From positions 62,001 to 126,000 of the forward strand of contig NZ_NNBJ01000001.1 in NCBI RefSeq assembly GCF_002803085.1: DNA of 64,000 bases, written 5' to 3'. Positions 53,767-63,472 of the stretch are shown here, one piece after another (within the stretch, counting starts at the first letter, position 1; every line of letters starts with the position of its first letter). The translations under genes were made by a program, and so were the position numbers. The stretch comes from Streptomyces sp. CB01201 (GTDB taxonomy: Bacteria; Actinomycetota; Actinomycetes; Streptomycetales; Streptomycetaceae). The notes beneath the pieces are model-generated. The model searched no databases, was not told the origin of the DNA, and was given only the letters and a program-made list of their open reading frames with translations.

Positions 53767-53789
53767 GGCAGTCCGGACCTCCGGACCGC
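53767..53789. terminator. Hairpin between convergent ATP-binding and NlpC/P60 genes
   Basis: GGC-A-GTCCGG (53767-53776) pairs with CCGGAC-C-GCC (53781-53789) around a four-base loop, with one internal mismatch. Confidence 0.5.
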
Positions 53790-53878
53790 CCGAGGCGCCC
53801 CGGATCCGCGAGGCGCGCCCGCGCGTGCCCAGGAGCCTCCGTGGGCCCGGCGCGTACCGGCGACCGGCCGACGGGGCG

Positions 53879-54352
53879 TCAGCCCACCCGGCCGTACCAG
53901 ACGGCGCTGCTCCAGATCCGCTCCAGGCGGACCACGGCACCGGTCTTGGGGGAGTGCCAGATGCGGCCGTTCCCGGCGTAGATGCCGACGTGGTACACGC
54001 TGCCTCCGGAGTGGAAGAAGACCAGGTCCCCCGCCTTGCGCGAGGACGCGGTGACATGCCGGGAACTGTTGTACTGCTGCTGCGCCGAGCGCGGCAGCCT
54101 GCGACCGGCCTGCTTGAACGAATACAGGGTGAGCCCCGAGCAGTCGAAGCGGGAGGGGCCGGAGGCCCCGTACTGGTAGGGCGATCCCTTCTTCGACGCG
54201 GCCACGTGGAGCGCCCTGGCGGCCACGGCCGCGGCGTTCGCCTCGGACGTGCTGCCCGGGGCCAGCGTCGTGCCGCCCGTGATGGCGAGTGCGAGGGCAC
54301 AGACGGTGCCGAGCCGGACCGTCAAGGACGGGACGTGTGTCTGCGCAGTCAT
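53879..54352 (-). CDS. Secreted NlpC/P60 (C40) peptidoglycan hydrolase
   Basis: A 157-residue protein whose first 40 residues are a signal peptide (CALALAITGGTTLA, then AxA-type cleavage around NAAA). The mature part is a single NlpC/P60 domain with catalytic C71 in RFDCSGLTLYSF, H121 in VYHVGIYAG, and H133 in GRIWHS. It cuts peptide cross-links in peptidoglycan outside the membrane. ATG at 54352 has AAGGG six bases upstream; TTG two codons earlier is an alternative. A ydaO-type c-di-AMP riboswitch precedes it, as is common for cell-wall hydrolases in actinobacteria. Confidence 0.92.
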   Translation of the reverse strand: MTAQTHVPSLTVRLGTVCALALAITGGTTLAPGSTSEANAAAVAARALHVAASKKGSPYQYGASGPSRFDCSGLTLYSFKQAGRRLPRSAQQQYNSSRHVTASSRKAGDLVFFHSGGSVYHVGIYAGNGRIWHSPKTGAVVRLERIWSSAVWYGRVG

Positions 54353-54358
54353 GCGCAA

Positions 54359-54866
54359 CCCTTCGTCAAACCGCCTGCGAAGGATGACCTGTCGGGTTCG
54401 GACTGGCGAAGATGCCCGGCCGCGCGAACGGCTTCACCCCGAGGGACGGCCAAGGCTCGGCCGCCCCGAAGAAATCGGGTCCTCCACTCCTGCCGGTCCA
54501 CTCCTGTCGACCAGACGTCCGGAACGGCGGCAGGACTCGGCGTCCGCCCGGACCGCCCCGCCGCGGTGGCGGGGGCTTGTCGTCTCAGGGATCTTCACGC
54601 ACCGACTGTCGGATTTACGGCCCAAAACGGCTTTCTGTGAGGCTCCTCACGAGTGCCCCATTCGGGTGGACACGGGCGAATGGATGCTGCTCCAAACGGG
54701 GTTGGCGAGCCTCGTACCTGCGAAGAAGGATCGTTTCAGCACTGCGGTCACCGGCCGTAAGCGGCTCATAAGGGTCAGTGAAAAGTGCCGCCGGTGAGCC
54801 GAACGGGGGTAGCCCGTTCGGCTCGTTTCGCCCGGTGTTCGAGCGCGTCGCGTATCCCCGGCCCGC
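54359..54866 (-). other. Leader region between the NlpC/P60 gene and the ClpP-associated gene
   Basis: These 508 bases hold the riboswitch nearest the NlpC/P60 start (about 54366-54520) and, further upstream on the minus strand, presumably the promoter. GTGAGGAGCCTCACAG-like symmetry occurs near 54638-54652. No gene is seen in the rest. Confidence 0.6.
54366..54520 (-). ncRNA. ydaO-yuaA type c-di-AMP riboswitch
   Basis: Read on the minus strand, the segment contains the family's conserved blocks in order: GGAGGACCC at about 54478-54486, GGGGTGAAG at 54432-54440, and CCGACAGGTCATCCTTCGCA at about 54376-54395, followed by GGCGG and then the coding start. Spacing fits the ydaO fold. It binds c-di-AMP and usually turns off downstream cell-wall hydrolase genes when the ligand is high. 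The 10-base CAGGAGTGGA is duplicated in the 5' part, an oddity that may extend the P1 region. Confidence 0.8.
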
Positions 54867-55175
54867 TCACACCGTCGACTGCGGCGGAACCGCGAGCCGT
54901 CCCGCGCGCCGTTCGCCGTCCAGCACGCGCAGTGCCCGCGTCAGCGTCGGCGCGTACACCTGTGTCTCGCCGCGCACGTGCATCAGCGTGAGGGCGTCCT
55001 TGAGTGCGGCGGCCCGGCCCACCAGTGCCTGGGCCGCCCGTAGGGCCCCGTAGGTGTCATGGCCGCGGGCCGGGTTGATCCGGCCGAGCAGATCGACCAC
55101 CGCGAGGTAGGAGTCGATGAACTCGGCCTCGGCGCGGGTGAGCGCGGGCAGCGGGGGAAGCTCCGGAGGCAGCAC
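54867..55175 (-). CDS. Hypothetical protein behind the ClpP-like gene
   Basis: A 102-residue helical protein I do not recognise. LTRAEAEFIDSYLAVVDLLG, YGALRAAQALVGRAAALKDA and TLTRALRVLDGERRAGRLAV give three amphipathic helices with a central DTYG. No signal peptide or membrane segment is seen. It starts six bases after the ClpP-like stop, so the two are coupled. It could be a partner or regulator of that subunit, which is inference from position only. Confidence 0.7.
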   Translation of the reverse strand: MLPPELPPLPALTRAEAEFIDSYLAVVDLLGRINPARGHDTYGALRAAQALVGRAAALKDALTLMHVRGETQVYAPTLTRALRVLDGERRAGRLAVPPQSTV

Positions 55176-55181
55176 GGCACC

Positions 55182-55811
55182 TCACCTGCCGTGCCGGGAC
55201 GTCTTGCGGCTTCCGAGCACCTGGTCGGCGAGCCCGTACGCCACCGCGCCCGCGGCGTCGAAGACCACGTCCCGCTCGATGTCGGCGGCCACCCGCTCGG
55301 CGTCCTTGTCGGTGTACCGCGCCAGGAGGCCGGTCAACAGGGCCCGCCCGCGCAGGACTTCGGCCGCGTGGATCTCCAGATCGGAGGGCCGGCCCCGCAC
55401 CGGCTCCTCGACGGACGGCTGTCGCAGCAGCACCCGGGAGCCGGGCTGCACGGCCCGCTTGCCGCGGGTGCCGGCCGCGAGCAGCACCGCCGCCACCGAG
55501 CCCACCTGACCCAGGCAGAACGTCTGCACGTCACAGGTGACGAACCGCATCGTGTCGTGGATCGCGGTCATCGCGCCTAGTGAGCCGCCCGGGGAGTTGA
55601 TGTAGAGCGAGATGTCCCGGTCCGGATCCGCGTGTTCCAGATGCATGAGCTGGGAGATCACATCGCTGGCGCACGCGTCGTCGACCGGGGTGCCGAGAAA
55701 GACGATCCGCTCCTCGTAGAGCTTGGAGTACGGATCCAGCGTGCGGATGCCGGAGGCGGTGCGCTCCTCGAACTCGGGGAGCACGGGGCGGGCGGCAGGG
55801 CGGAAGTTCAT
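55182..55811 (-). CDS. ClpP-like subunit with Arg at the catalytic His position
   Basis: A 209-residue ClpP-fold protein starting at ATG after GGAGAGG. The catalytic Ser is S105 in [14 protein letters not shown] and the Asp is D181 in ADIERD. The segment normally reading MIHQP is LLR130QP, so the catalytic His is Arg. The N-terminal [20 protein letters not shown] strand and the [12 protein letters not shown] helix are normal. It is therefore probably a non-catalytic or altered subunit, comparable in idea with cyanobacterial ClpR. Streptomycetes have several ClpP paralogues, so this one may join a mixed ring. Possible operator GTACA-GGA-TGTAC lies 48 bases upstream. Confidence 0.87.
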   Translation of the reverse strand: MNFRPAARPVLPEFEERTASGIRTLDPYSKLYEERIVFLGTPVDDACASDVISQLMHLEHADPDRDISLYINSPGGSLGAMTAIHDTMRFVTCDVQTFCLGQVGSVAAVLLAAGTRGKRAVQPGSRVLLRQPSVEEPVRGRPSDLEIHAAEVLRGRALLTGLLARYTDKDAERVAADIERDVVFDAAGAVAYGLADQVLGSRKTSRHGR

Positions 55812-56165
55812 GGCGTACCTCTCCTCGACCGGAGGGCCGGACGGCCTCTGTGAGAAACGTACAGGATGTACAGAACGTGCGGAGGGGGGTGTGGCGGTGC
55901 CCTGCGAGAAGCCGCAGCTCGGAAGGTGTTCCGCTGTGAGTGAGCAGGGGATTCGCACTGTTTTGGTCCCCAACGGTCGGCCCCGCTCGGCGCATTGGGC
56001 GCTGTCCCCGGGGCGCTCGCGAAGCTCTGGCTCACCGTCCCCGGCGCAGCCGGAGCACGTGGACACGTGCGGGGCCGGAGCCGGTCGGGAAGCCTCTGAC
56101 CTGCGTACTTGCCGTCCCGTACGGATCTCGTCGGCTTCGCTGGGGGGGCGTCTAAGCTGGACGGC
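55812..56165. other. Divergent region between the ClpP-like and antitoxin genes
   Basis: No gene is seen in these 354 bases. GTACA-GGA-TGTAC (55859-55871) is a perfect inverted repeat near the ClpP-like start, and TAAGCT (56153-56158) is a likely -10 for a leaderless antitoxin transcript, seven bases before its ATG. Confidence 0.5.
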
Positions 56166-56327
56166 ATGGCCTACGAGATTCCGGTGACGCAAGCCCGCGC
56201 AGAACTCGCGGAGCTGATCAACCGCGTGGTGTACGGCGGGGAGCGGGTCGTGGTGACGCGCCACGGAAAGCCGCTCGTCGCCCTGGTTTCCGCTGCTGAC
56301 CTGGAGAAGCTGGAGGCCGAGCCGTAG
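56166..56327 (+). CDS. Phd/YefM-type antitoxin without an adjacent toxin
   Basis: A 53-residue protein: [20 protein letters not shown] is the Phd/YefM DNA-binding N terminus and [20 protein letters not shown] the central strands, ending soon after, so the toxin-binding tail is short. It would repress its own promoter and neutralise a toxin. No Doc or YoeB/RelE-like toxin gene follows; instead a 35-codon ORF with a perfect ribosome binding site begins 13 bases later. The ATG seven bases after TAAGCT suggests a leaderless transcript. Confidence 0.85.
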   Translation: MAYEIPVTQARAELAELINRVVYGGERVVVTRHGKPLVALVSAADLEKLEAEP

Positions 56328-56339
56328 CAGGAGGAGCAG

Positions 56340-56447
56340 GTGATCACGTCCCTGTCCTCGGTGCGCCCGCAGTCGACCGCCACCGCCGCCGAACCCCGGC
56401 GCTTCGGAATCGCCGCCGAACACCGCGATCCGCGCATCGGGGACTGA
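56340..56447 (+). CDS. 35-residue ORF following the antitoxin
   Basis: GTG at 56340 lies five bases after AGGAGG, the best ribosome binding site in the area, and 12 bases after the antitoxin stop. The frame encodes [11 protein letters not shown]... and ends PRIGD. It has high third-position GC, no Cys, no hydrophobic core and no resemblance to any toxin I know. Its coupled position makes translation likely; function is unknown. Confidence 0.45.
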   Translation: MITSLSSVRPQSTATAAEPRRFGIAAEHRDPRIGD

Positions 56448-56465
56448 GCGGGGCGCCGGGGACCG

Positions 56466-56572
56466 CCGAGTCGTTCGCCCAGTCGCCCAGTAGCCGCCCG
56501 GCCGGCAGTCGCCCAGCAGCCGCCCAGTCGCCAGTCGTCGAGCAGCCCGGCCGCCCAGCCGCCCAGCCTCAG
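56466..56572. repeat. Degenerate GCCCAG-type low-complexity repeat
   Basis: Variants of CAGTCGCCCAG and CAGCCGCCCAG recur about ten times with indels. It looks like a diverged simple repeat with no coding frame. Confidence 0.7.
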
Positions 56573-56689
56573 GCCATCCCGGGCGCACGCGACGGGCCGA
56601 GTGCCCCGCTTCCGGGGCCCGAGTGCCCTATACACGCACCTGGCCCGTTCGGGCGCTCCTTGAACGATCATGACTTTCTAAAGTGTCAG

Positions 56690-56705
56690 TTAACGCGCCG
56701 GAAAA
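56690..56705 (+). promoter_or_regulatory. Possible GlnR box upstream of urease genes
   Basis: TTAAC, six bases, then GAAAA approximates the GlnR box (gTnAC-n6-GaAAc) with nine of ten consensus-like positions. Nitrogen control of urease by GlnR is known in actinomycetes, which raises the plausibility. A second adjacent box is not clear. Confidence 0.4.
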
Positions 56706-56891
56706 ACTTCCGCCCTAACGTGCAATGGCTGGCCAAGGGCCCGGAGACGGTCCTCAACAACCTGTTGAAGTCGGATACGGTTCCGCTGCGTTCGGGCGGG
56801 AGTGCCGGTCCGATCCGTATCCGCCCGGACGCTCGCTGGGCCCGTCCACGGCTGTCCGTGACGGGGAGGGCACGAGTGTGAGGTGGGAAGC

Positions 56892-57194
56892 GTGCAACTG
56901 ACGCCGCACGAGCAGGAACGCCTGCTCATCCATGTAGCCGCGGATGTGGCGGAGAAGCGCAGGGCCCGCGGGGTGAAGCTCAACCATCCCGAGTCCGTCG
57001 CCCTCATCACCTCGCACATCCTGGAAGGGGCCCGCGACGGCCGTACCGTCGCCGAGCTCATGGCGTCCGGAAGGAAGCTGCTCTCCCGCGACGACGTCAT
57101 GCCGGGCATCCCCGAGATGATCCACGACGTGCAGGTCGAGGCGACCTTCCCGGACGGCACCAAGCTCGTCACCGTCCACGAACCGATCGCCTGA
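56892..57194 (+). CDS. ureA: Urease subunit gamma
   Basis: A 100-residue protein, the exact normal UreA length, from the GTG at 56892 with GGGA just upstream; a GTG three codons earlier gives MGSVQLT and is less likely. [39 protein letters not shown] and [20 protein letters not shown] are family segments. It is the smallest structural subunit of the nickel enzyme that splits urea into ammonia and carbamate. First gene of the operon ureA-B-C-F-G-D. Confidence 0.96.
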   Translation: MQLTPHEQERLLIHVAADVAEKRRARGVKLNHPESVALITSHILEGARDGRTVAELMASGRKLLSRDDVMPGIPEMIHDVQVEATFPDGTKLVTVHEPIA

Positions 57195-57208
57195 CGGGGG
57201 CCGCCGCC

Positions 57209-57520
57209 GTGATTCCCGGAGAGATCCTCTTCGCCGAGGACCCCATCGCCCTCAACGAGGGTCGTCCCGTCGTGCGGATGACCGTCCTCAACGCCGCCGA
57301 CCGGCCCGTCCAGGTCGGCTCCCACTACCACTTCGCCGAGGCCAACCCGGGCCTCGACTTCGACCGTACGGTTGCCCGGGGCAAGCGACTCAACATCGCT
57401 GCGGGCACCGCCGTCCGCTTCGAACCCGGTATCCCCGTAGACGTAGAACTCGTCCCCCTGGCCGGCCGGCGCATCGTGCCCGGACTGCGCGGCGAGACCG
57501 GAGGCTCCCTCGATGACTGA
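57209..57520 (+). CDS. ureB: Urease subunit beta
   Basis: A 103-residue protein starting at GTG 14 bases after ure[41 protein letters not shown] and [20 protein letters not shown] are diagnostic. Its stop overlaps ureC by eight bases. Structural subunit that packs around UreC. Confidence 0.96.
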   Translation: MIPGEILFAEDPIALNEGRPVVRMTVLNAADRPVQVGSHYHFAEANPGLDFDRTVARGKRLNIAAGTAVRFEPGIPVDVELVPLAGRRIVPGLRGETGGSLDD

Positions 57521-59234
57521 CCTCGACCGTGCCGTCTACGCCGATCTGTTCGGCCCCACCACCGGCGACCGCATCCGGCTCGCCGACACCGCACTCCTCG
57601 TCGAGATCGAGGAGGACCGCTCCGGCGGGCCCGGACGCTCGGGCGACGAGGCCGTGTTCGGCGGCGGCAAGGTGATCCGCGAATCGATGGGGCAGGCGCG
57701 CACCACCCGCGCCGAAGGCGCGCCCGACACCGTTGTCACCGGCGCCGTGATCATCGACCACTGGGGCATCGTCAAGGCGGACGTCGGCATCCGCGACGGA
57801 CGCATCACCGGCATCGGCAAGGCCGGAAACCCCGACACCATGGACGGCGTCCACCCCGACCTCGTCATCGGCCCCGAGACCGAGATCATCGCGGGCAACG
57901 GCAAGATCCTCACTGCCGGAGCCGTCGACACCCACGTCCACTTCATCTCGCCCACCCTCATCGACCAGGCGCTGTCCTCCGGCATCACCACCCTGGTCGG
58001 CGGCGGCACCGGGCCCGCCGAGGGCAGCAAGGCCACCACCATCACCCCGGGCCCCTGGCACCTGGCCCGGATGTTCGCCGCCTTGGAGAACTCGCCCGTC
58101 AACATCGGGCTGCTCGGCAAGGGCAACACCATGTCGCGCGAGGCCATGCACTCCCAACTGCGCGGCGGCGCACTCGGGTTCAAGATCCACGAGGACTGGG
58201 GTGCGACCCCCGCCGTCATCGACGCCTGCCTGAGCGTCTGCGACGAGACCGGCGCCCAACTCGCCATCCACACCGACACGTTGAACGAGGCGGGCTTCGT
58301 CGGCGACACCCTCGCCGCGATCGCGGGCCGCTCGATCCACGCGTACCACACCGAGGGTGCGGGCGGCGGCCACGCGCCCGACATCATCACCGTGGTCTCG
58401 CAGCCCAACGTGCTGCCCAGCTCCACCAACCCGACCAGGCCGCACACCGTCAACACCATCGAGGAACACCTCGACATGCTGATGGTCTGCCACCACCTCA
58501 ACCCGGCGGTGCCGGAGGACCTGGCGTTCGCCGAGTCCCGCATCCGGCCCTCCACCATCGCCGCCGAGGACTTCCTGCACGACCTCGGCGCCATCTCGAT
58601 CATCTCCTCCGACTCCCAGGCCATGGGCCGGATCGGCGAGGTCGTGCTGCGCACCTGGCAGACCGCGCACGTCATGAAGGTGCGCCGGGGCGCGCTCGCC
58701 GGTGACGGGCGGGCCGACAACCACCGGGTGCGGCGCTATGTCGCCAAGTACACGATCAACCCGGCCGTCGCGCAGGGCCTGGACCGGGAGATCGGCTCCG
58801 TCGAGTCCGGCAAGCTCGCCGATCTGGTGCTGTGGGAGCCCGCGTTCTTCGGCGTGAAGCCCCAACTCGTCATCAAGGGCGGCCAGATCGCGTACGCGCA
58901 GATGGGCGACGCGAACGCGTCGATCCCCACCCCGCAGCCGATCCTGCCGCGCCCCATGTTCGGCGCGCTCGGCAAGGCGCCCGCCGCCAACTCGCTCAAC
59001 TTCGTGTCCCAGGCGGCGATCGAGGACGGCCTGCCCGAACGACTCGGCTTGGACAAGCGGTTCGTGGCCATCGAGAACACCCGTCGGGTGAGCAAGGCGG
59101 ACATGCGCGAGAACGACGCGCTGCCGGATGTCCGCGTCGACCCGGACACGTTCACCGTGACCATCGACGGGGATGTGGTGGAGCCCGCGCCCGCCGCCGA
59201 ACTGCCCATGGCCCAGCGGTACTTCCTCTTCTGA
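57513..59234 (+). CDS. ureC: Urease subunit alpha
   Basis: The 573-residue catalytic subunit. The carbamylated nickel-bridging Lys is K224 in [18 protein letters not shown] supplies nickel-binding His residues, and [13 protein letters not shown] (H327/H328) is the mobile flap with the catalytic His. ATG at 57513 overlaps ureB. All metal ligands appear intact, so the enzyme should be active once assembled by UreF, UreG and UreD. Confidence 0.97.
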   Translation: MTDLDRAVYADLFGPTTGDRIRLADTALLVEIEEDRSGGPGRSGDEAVFGGGKVIRESMGQARTTRAEGAPDTVVTGAVIIDHWGIVKADVGIRDGRITGIGKAGNPDTMDGVHPDLVIGPETEIIAGNGKILTAGAVDTHVHFISPTLIDQALSSGITTLVGGGTGPAEGSKATTITPGPWHLARMFAALENSPVNIGLLGKGNTMSREAMHSQLRGGALGFKIHEDWGATPAVIDACLSVCDETGAQLAIHTDTLNEAGFVGDTLAAIAGRSIHAYHTEGAGGGHAPDIITVVSQPNVLPSSTNPTRPHTVNTIEEHLDMLMVCHHLNPAVPEDLAFAESRIRPSTIAAEDFLHDLGAISIISSDSQAMGRIGEVVLRTWQTAHVMKVRRGALAGDGRADNHRVRRYVAKYTINPAVAQGLDREIGSVESGKLADLVLWEPAFFGVKPQLVIKGGQIAYAQMGDANASIPTPQPILPRPMFGALGKAPAANSLNFVSQAAIEDGLPERLGLDKRFVAIENTRRVSKADMRENDALPDVRVDPDTFTVTIDGDVVEPAPAAELPMAQRYFLF

Positions 59235-59248
59235 CGGGCTGTCATCAC

Positions 59249-59923
59249 ATGAGTCGCGCTGCTCTGCTCGTCCTCGCCGACGGCCGCTTCCCCGCCGGGG
59301 GTCATGCCCACTCCGGCGGGGCCGAGGCGGCCGTCAAGGCGGGCCGCATCCGTACCGCCGCCGACCTCGCGGAGTTCTGCCGGGGCCGGCTGCACACCGC
59401 GGGCCTCACCGCCGCGGCCCTCGCCGCGGCGGCGGCCGCAGGCCTCGACCCGCTCCTCCTGGACGAGGCCGCCGACGCCCGCACCCCCTCGCCGGCCCTG
59501 CGGGCCACCGCCCGCAAGCTCGGCCGCCAGATGATGCGGGTGGCCCGCGCCACCTGGCCCTCGGCCGAACTCGGCGCGCTGGCCGCGGCCCGGCCGCGCG
59601 GCGCCCACCAGCCGGTCGTGCTCGGGCTCGCCGCCCGTGCGGCCGGGCTCGGGCCCGAGGACGCGGCGCACTGTGTGGCGTACGAGGTGGTGAGCGGGCC
59701 GGCCACGGCGGTCGTCCGGCTGCTGAGCCTCGATCCGTTCGACGCGACGGGTGTCCTCGCCCGGCTCGCCCCGGAGCTGGACGCGGTGGCCCGGCGGGCG
59801 GCCGTCACCGCGGCGGAGGCGGTGGTGGAGGGGATCGACGCGCTGCCCGCGACCTCGGCCCCGCTGCTCGACGTCATGGCCGAGGCGCACGCGGCCTGGC
59901 CGGTGAGGCTGTTCGCCTCGTAG
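59249..59923 (+). CDS. ureF: Urease accessory protein UreF
   Basis: A 224-residue all-helical protein. LLVLADGRFPAGGHAHSGGA is the family opening (usually DSxFPxGxFxHSxGLE), here in the actinobacterial variant, and HQPVVLGLAARAAGLGPEDA and LLSLDPFDATGVLARL follow. It acts with UreG and UreD in nickel insertion. ATG at 59249 is 14 bases after ureC. A 258-base gap with a hairpin repeat follows before ureG. Confidence 0.93.
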   Translation: MSRAALLVLADGRFPAGGHAHSGGAEAAVKAGRIRTAADLAEFCRGRLHTAGLTAAALAAAAAAGLDPLLLDEAADARTPSPALRATARKLGRQMMRVARATWPSAELGALAAARPRGAHQPVVLGLAARAAGLGPEDAAHCVAYEVVSGPATAVVRLLSLDPFDATGVLARLAPELDAVARRAAVTAAEAVVEGIDALPATSAPLLDVMAEAHAAWPVRLFAS

Positions 59924-60181
59924 GAGTGGCCCCCTCCGCCCCGGACCCCCGGGGCTCCCGCCCCCGGTCGCGCCTGAACGGCGCTCGTCCGCAAGCGCCG
60001 GACGGGCTGGAGCGGGTTCGGCTTCCCGGAACCGTGGGAGGTTCGCGTACGACCCCTGACCCCAGTCGCCCTCGACGGCCCGCCCCAAGCGCCGGGCGGC
60101 CACTCCTCGGGAGCCGCTGACGGCAAGACCCCATCAGCCACATCCGGCCCTCCGGGCCGACCGACACGTTACGGAGACTCC
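59924..60181. repeat. ureF-ureG gap with a widespread-type hairpin element
   Basis: GTCCG-CAAGCGC-CGGAC (59987-60003) inside a longer block (CTCGTCCGCAAGCGCCGGAC then GGGCTGGAG) resembles the intergenic repeat found many times in Streptomyces genomes. It may lower transcription into ureG or stabilise the upstream mRNA end. Confidence 0.55.
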
Positions 60182-60846
<665 letters not shown>

Positions 60847-60859
<13 letters not shown>

Positions 60860-61614
60860 CCCTCGGCGCGCGGGGGGTACGCGCCACCGCCCGCATCGTC
60901 GCCACCCCCGAAGGCCTGCCCGTCCTGGAGGGCGAGGGCCCGCTCGCGCTGCGGCGTACCCGGGCCCGCGGCCCCTACCACCGGGTCACCGTCGTCGGCG
61001 CGATGAGCGCCCCGCTCGGCGGCGACCGGATCGGCGTCGAGGCCGAGGTGCGCGACGGAGCGAGGCTGCACGTCGACTCGGCGGCGGCCACCATCGCCCT
61101 GCCCGGCCGCGAGGGCGAGCGCGCCCACTACGACGTACGCCTTTCCGTCGGCGAGGGCGCCGAGCTGCGCTGGCTGCCCGAGCAACTCATCTCGGCGTCC
61201 GGCAGCGACCTCGCCATGCGCACCCGGATCGACCTCGCGCCCGGCGCCCGCCTCGTGTACCGCGAGGAGCAGGTGCTCGGCCGGCACGGCGAGCCGCCCG
61301 GCACCCTCGCCACCCGCCTCACCGTGTACCGCGCCGGGCGCCCGCTCCTCGACCAGGAGCTGGCGTACGGGCCGGGGGCGCCGGGCGGCTGGGACGGGGC
61401 GGCCGTGCTCGACGGACACCGGGCGGCCGGCCAACTGCTCTTCGTGTCACCGGAGTTGGCAGACAACCCGGCCGGGGCCAGAATGCTGGGCGACCACGCG
61501 GTACTCACCCCGCTGGCCGGGCCCGCCCTGCTCGTCACGGCCGTAGCCCCGGACGCCCGGCTGCTGCGCCACACCCTGGACGACGCCCTGAGAAGCCACC
61601 TCGCGACACGCTGA
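60847..61614 (+). CDS. ureD: Urease accessory protein UreD
   Basis: A 255-residue beta-rich protein. [51 protein letters not shown] and [19 protein letters not shown] segments match UreD, which forms a platform on UreC for UreF and UreG. It is short for the family (usually near 270-280) and overlaps ureG. It is the last gene of the operon; ureE is absent, as usual in this group. Confidence 0.92.
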
Positions 61615-61765
61615 CCGCTGAGCGGAACACACGCACCGGCTATCGGTTCGGTAAAAAAACACCTGTACGGCCTGTGCACAGTGGGCTCACAGACGAAAGG
61701 ATCCCCCGACAGGCCCAAATGGAGCGCTGAGACTGACAGCGCACTTCAGCAGGGGGAGGTACCAC

Positions 61766-63343
61766 TTGAGACGCACCGCAGTGCTCGGCTCGGCCGGCAC
61801 ACTGATCGCGGGCACGCTGATGGTGGGCGCGATAGCGGCTCCGGTCGCCAACGCCGACAACCGCGACCACGGTTGGTCCGAGGCGCGTGGCGCGCAGGTC
61901 GCTGCCGACAGGGCGGCCAAGCAGGGCATCAACTGGACGGACTGCCCCACCGACTGGGCGATCGCCAAGCCCATTCAGTGCGGCTACGTCAGCGTCCCGC
62001 TGGACTACGCCCGTCCCAACGGCAAGCAGATCAAGCTCGCCGTCGACCGGATCGGCAGCACCGGCACCCAGGCCGAGCGCCAGGGTGCCCTCATCTACAA
62101 CCCGGGCGGCCCCGGCGCTTCGGGCATGCAGTTCCCGACCCGGGTGACCAAGAAGAACCCGCTCTGGGCCAACGCCTCGAAGGCGTACGACTTCGTGGGC
62201 TTCGACCCGCGCGGCGTGGGCCACTCCACGCCGATCTCGTGCGTGGACCCGCAGGAGTACGCCAAGGGTCCGAAGGCCGACCCGGTGCCGAGCAGCGAGG
62301 CCGACAAGCGCGCCCAGCGCAAGCTCGCCGCCGAGTACGCGGACGGCTGCGCCGAGCGCAGCGGCTGGATGCTGCCGTACATGACCACGCCGAACACCGC
62401 GCGCGACCTGGACGTCATCCGGGCCGCCCTTGGTGAGAAGAAGCTCAACTACCTGGGCGTCTCCTACGGCACCTACCTGGGCGCGGTCTACGGCACCCTG
62501 TTCCCCTCGCACGTCCGCCGCATGATCGTGGACAGCGTGGTCAACCCGGACCAGGACAACATCTGGTACCAGGCCAACCTGGAGCAGGACGTCGCCTTCC
62601 AGGCCCGCTGGAACGAGTGGGAGGACTGGGTCGCCAAGTACGACGCCAAGTTCCACCTCGGCACCACCCGGGCGCAGGTCGAGGCGCAGTGGCTGAAGCT
62701 GCGCGCCGACGCCAAGAAGAACCCGCTCGACGGCAAGGTCGGCCCCGCCGAACTGCTCGGGTTCTTCCAGAAGGCCCCGTACTACGACTCGTACTGGGTC
62801 CCGGTCGCCAAGGCGCTCAGCGCCTATGCGGCGGGTGACAGCAAGCCGGTCGTCGCGGCGGCCGCGTCCGACATGACGGACATCGCGGGCAACATCGCCT
62901 CCGAGAACGGCAACGCGGTCTACACGGCCGTCGAGTGCGCGGACGCCAAGTGGCCCACCAGCTGGCGCAAGTGGGACCGGGACAACACCCGGCTCAACAA
63001 GGACTACCCGTTCCTGACCTGGTCCAACGCCTGGATGAACCTGCCGTGTGCCACCTGGCCCACCAAGCAGCAGAACCCGGTGAAGGTCAAGACCGGCAAG
63101 GGCCTCCCGCAGGTCCTGATCGTGCAGTCCACCAATGACGCCGCCACCCCGTTCAAGGGCGCCGTCGAGCTGCACAAGGCCTTCAAGAACTCGCGCCTCG
63201 TCATCGAGAAGGGCGCCGGTTCGCACGGTGTGACCGGTCTCGTCAACCCGTGCATCAACTCGCGCGTGGACGACTACCTGCTCACCGGCAAGACCGACAA
63301 GGCCGACTACACGTGCACCCCGCACGCGACGCCCGTTCCGTAG
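61766..63343 (+). CDS. tap: Secreted tripeptidyl aminopeptidase
   Basis: A 525-residue exported peptidase of family S33. TTG at 61766 has GGGAGG six bases upstream. The signal peptide is RRTAVLGSAGTLIAGTLMVG with cleavage near ANA-D. The oxyanion segment YNPGGPGASG, nucleophile S233 in LGVSYGTYLG, acid D458 in STNDAATPF and H487 in GSHGVTG complete the triad. It removes tripeptides from N termini of secreted proteins and peptides; the Streptomyces lividans Tap is the known relative. An alternate TTG or ATG start would lose part of the signal. Confidence 0.95.
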   Translation: MRRTAVLGSAGTLIAGTLMVGAIAAPVANADNRDHGWSEARGAQVAADRAAKQGINWTDCPTDWAIAKPIQCGYVSVPLDYARPNGKQIKLAVDRIGSTGTQAERQGALIYNPGGPGASGMQFPTRVTKKNPLWANASKAYDFVGFDPRGVGHSTPISCVDPQEYAKGPKADPVPSSEADKRAQRKLAAEYADGCAERSGWMLPYMTTPNTARDLDVIRAALGEKKLNYLGVSYGTYLGAVYGTLFPSHVRRMIVDSVVNPDQDNIWYQANLEQDVAFQARWNEWEDWVAKYDAKFHLGTTRAQVEAQWLKLRADAKKNPLDGKVGPAELLGFFQKAPYYDSYWVPVAKALSAYAAGDSKPVVAAAASDMTDIAGNIASENGNAVYTAVECADAKWPTSWRKWDRDNTRLNKDYPFLTWSNAWMNLPCATWPTKQQNPVKVKTGKGLPQVLIVQSTNDAATPFKGAVELHKAFKNSRLVIEKGAGSHGVTGLVNPCINSRVDDYLLTGKTDKADYTCTPHATPVP

Positions 63344-63372
63344 GCGGTAGTTGAGATCGGTCGGTGACTGAG

Positions 63373-63401
63373 GGGGCGGCCGGGAATTCTCCGGTCGCCC
63401 C
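63373..63401. terminator. Terminator of the tripeptidyl aminopeptidase gene
   Basis: GGGGCGGCCGG (63373-63383) pairs with CCGGTCGCCCC (63391-63401) with one G-T wobble and a seven-base loop. Confidence 0.8.
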
Positions 63402-63425
63402 TGTTCTCGTGGCGCCCTGTCCTCA

Positions 63426-63449
63426 CGGCGCCGCGTTCTCGCGGCGCCG
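63426..63449. terminator. Perfect 10-base hairpin downstream of the acyltransferase gene
   Basis: CGGCGCCGCG pairs exactly with CGCGGCGCCG around TTCT. It lies 24 bases past the minus-strand acyltransferase stop. Confidence 0.75.
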
Positions 63450-63472
63450 AGCGATGCGCGGACCTGCCGGGC

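Larger units (their letters stand above)
56448..56891. other. Intergenic region upstream of the urease operon
   Basis: These 444 bases first hold a degenerate tandem array of GCCCAG-like hexamers (about 56466-56572), then an AT-richer promoter region from 56660 onward with a GlnR-like box (56690-56705). No gene is convincing. The urease promoter probably lies between 56670 and 56800. Confidence 0.55.

Noticed and set aside
56466..56572. The GCCCAG array as a coding repeat protein
   Set aside because: Unit lengths vary out of frame and stop codons interrupt all frames or no start is near.
57390..58865. A 491-residue minus-strand frame opposite ureB/ureC
   Set aside because: It lies across genes whose catalytic motifs are intact on the plus strand, and has no recognisable motif.
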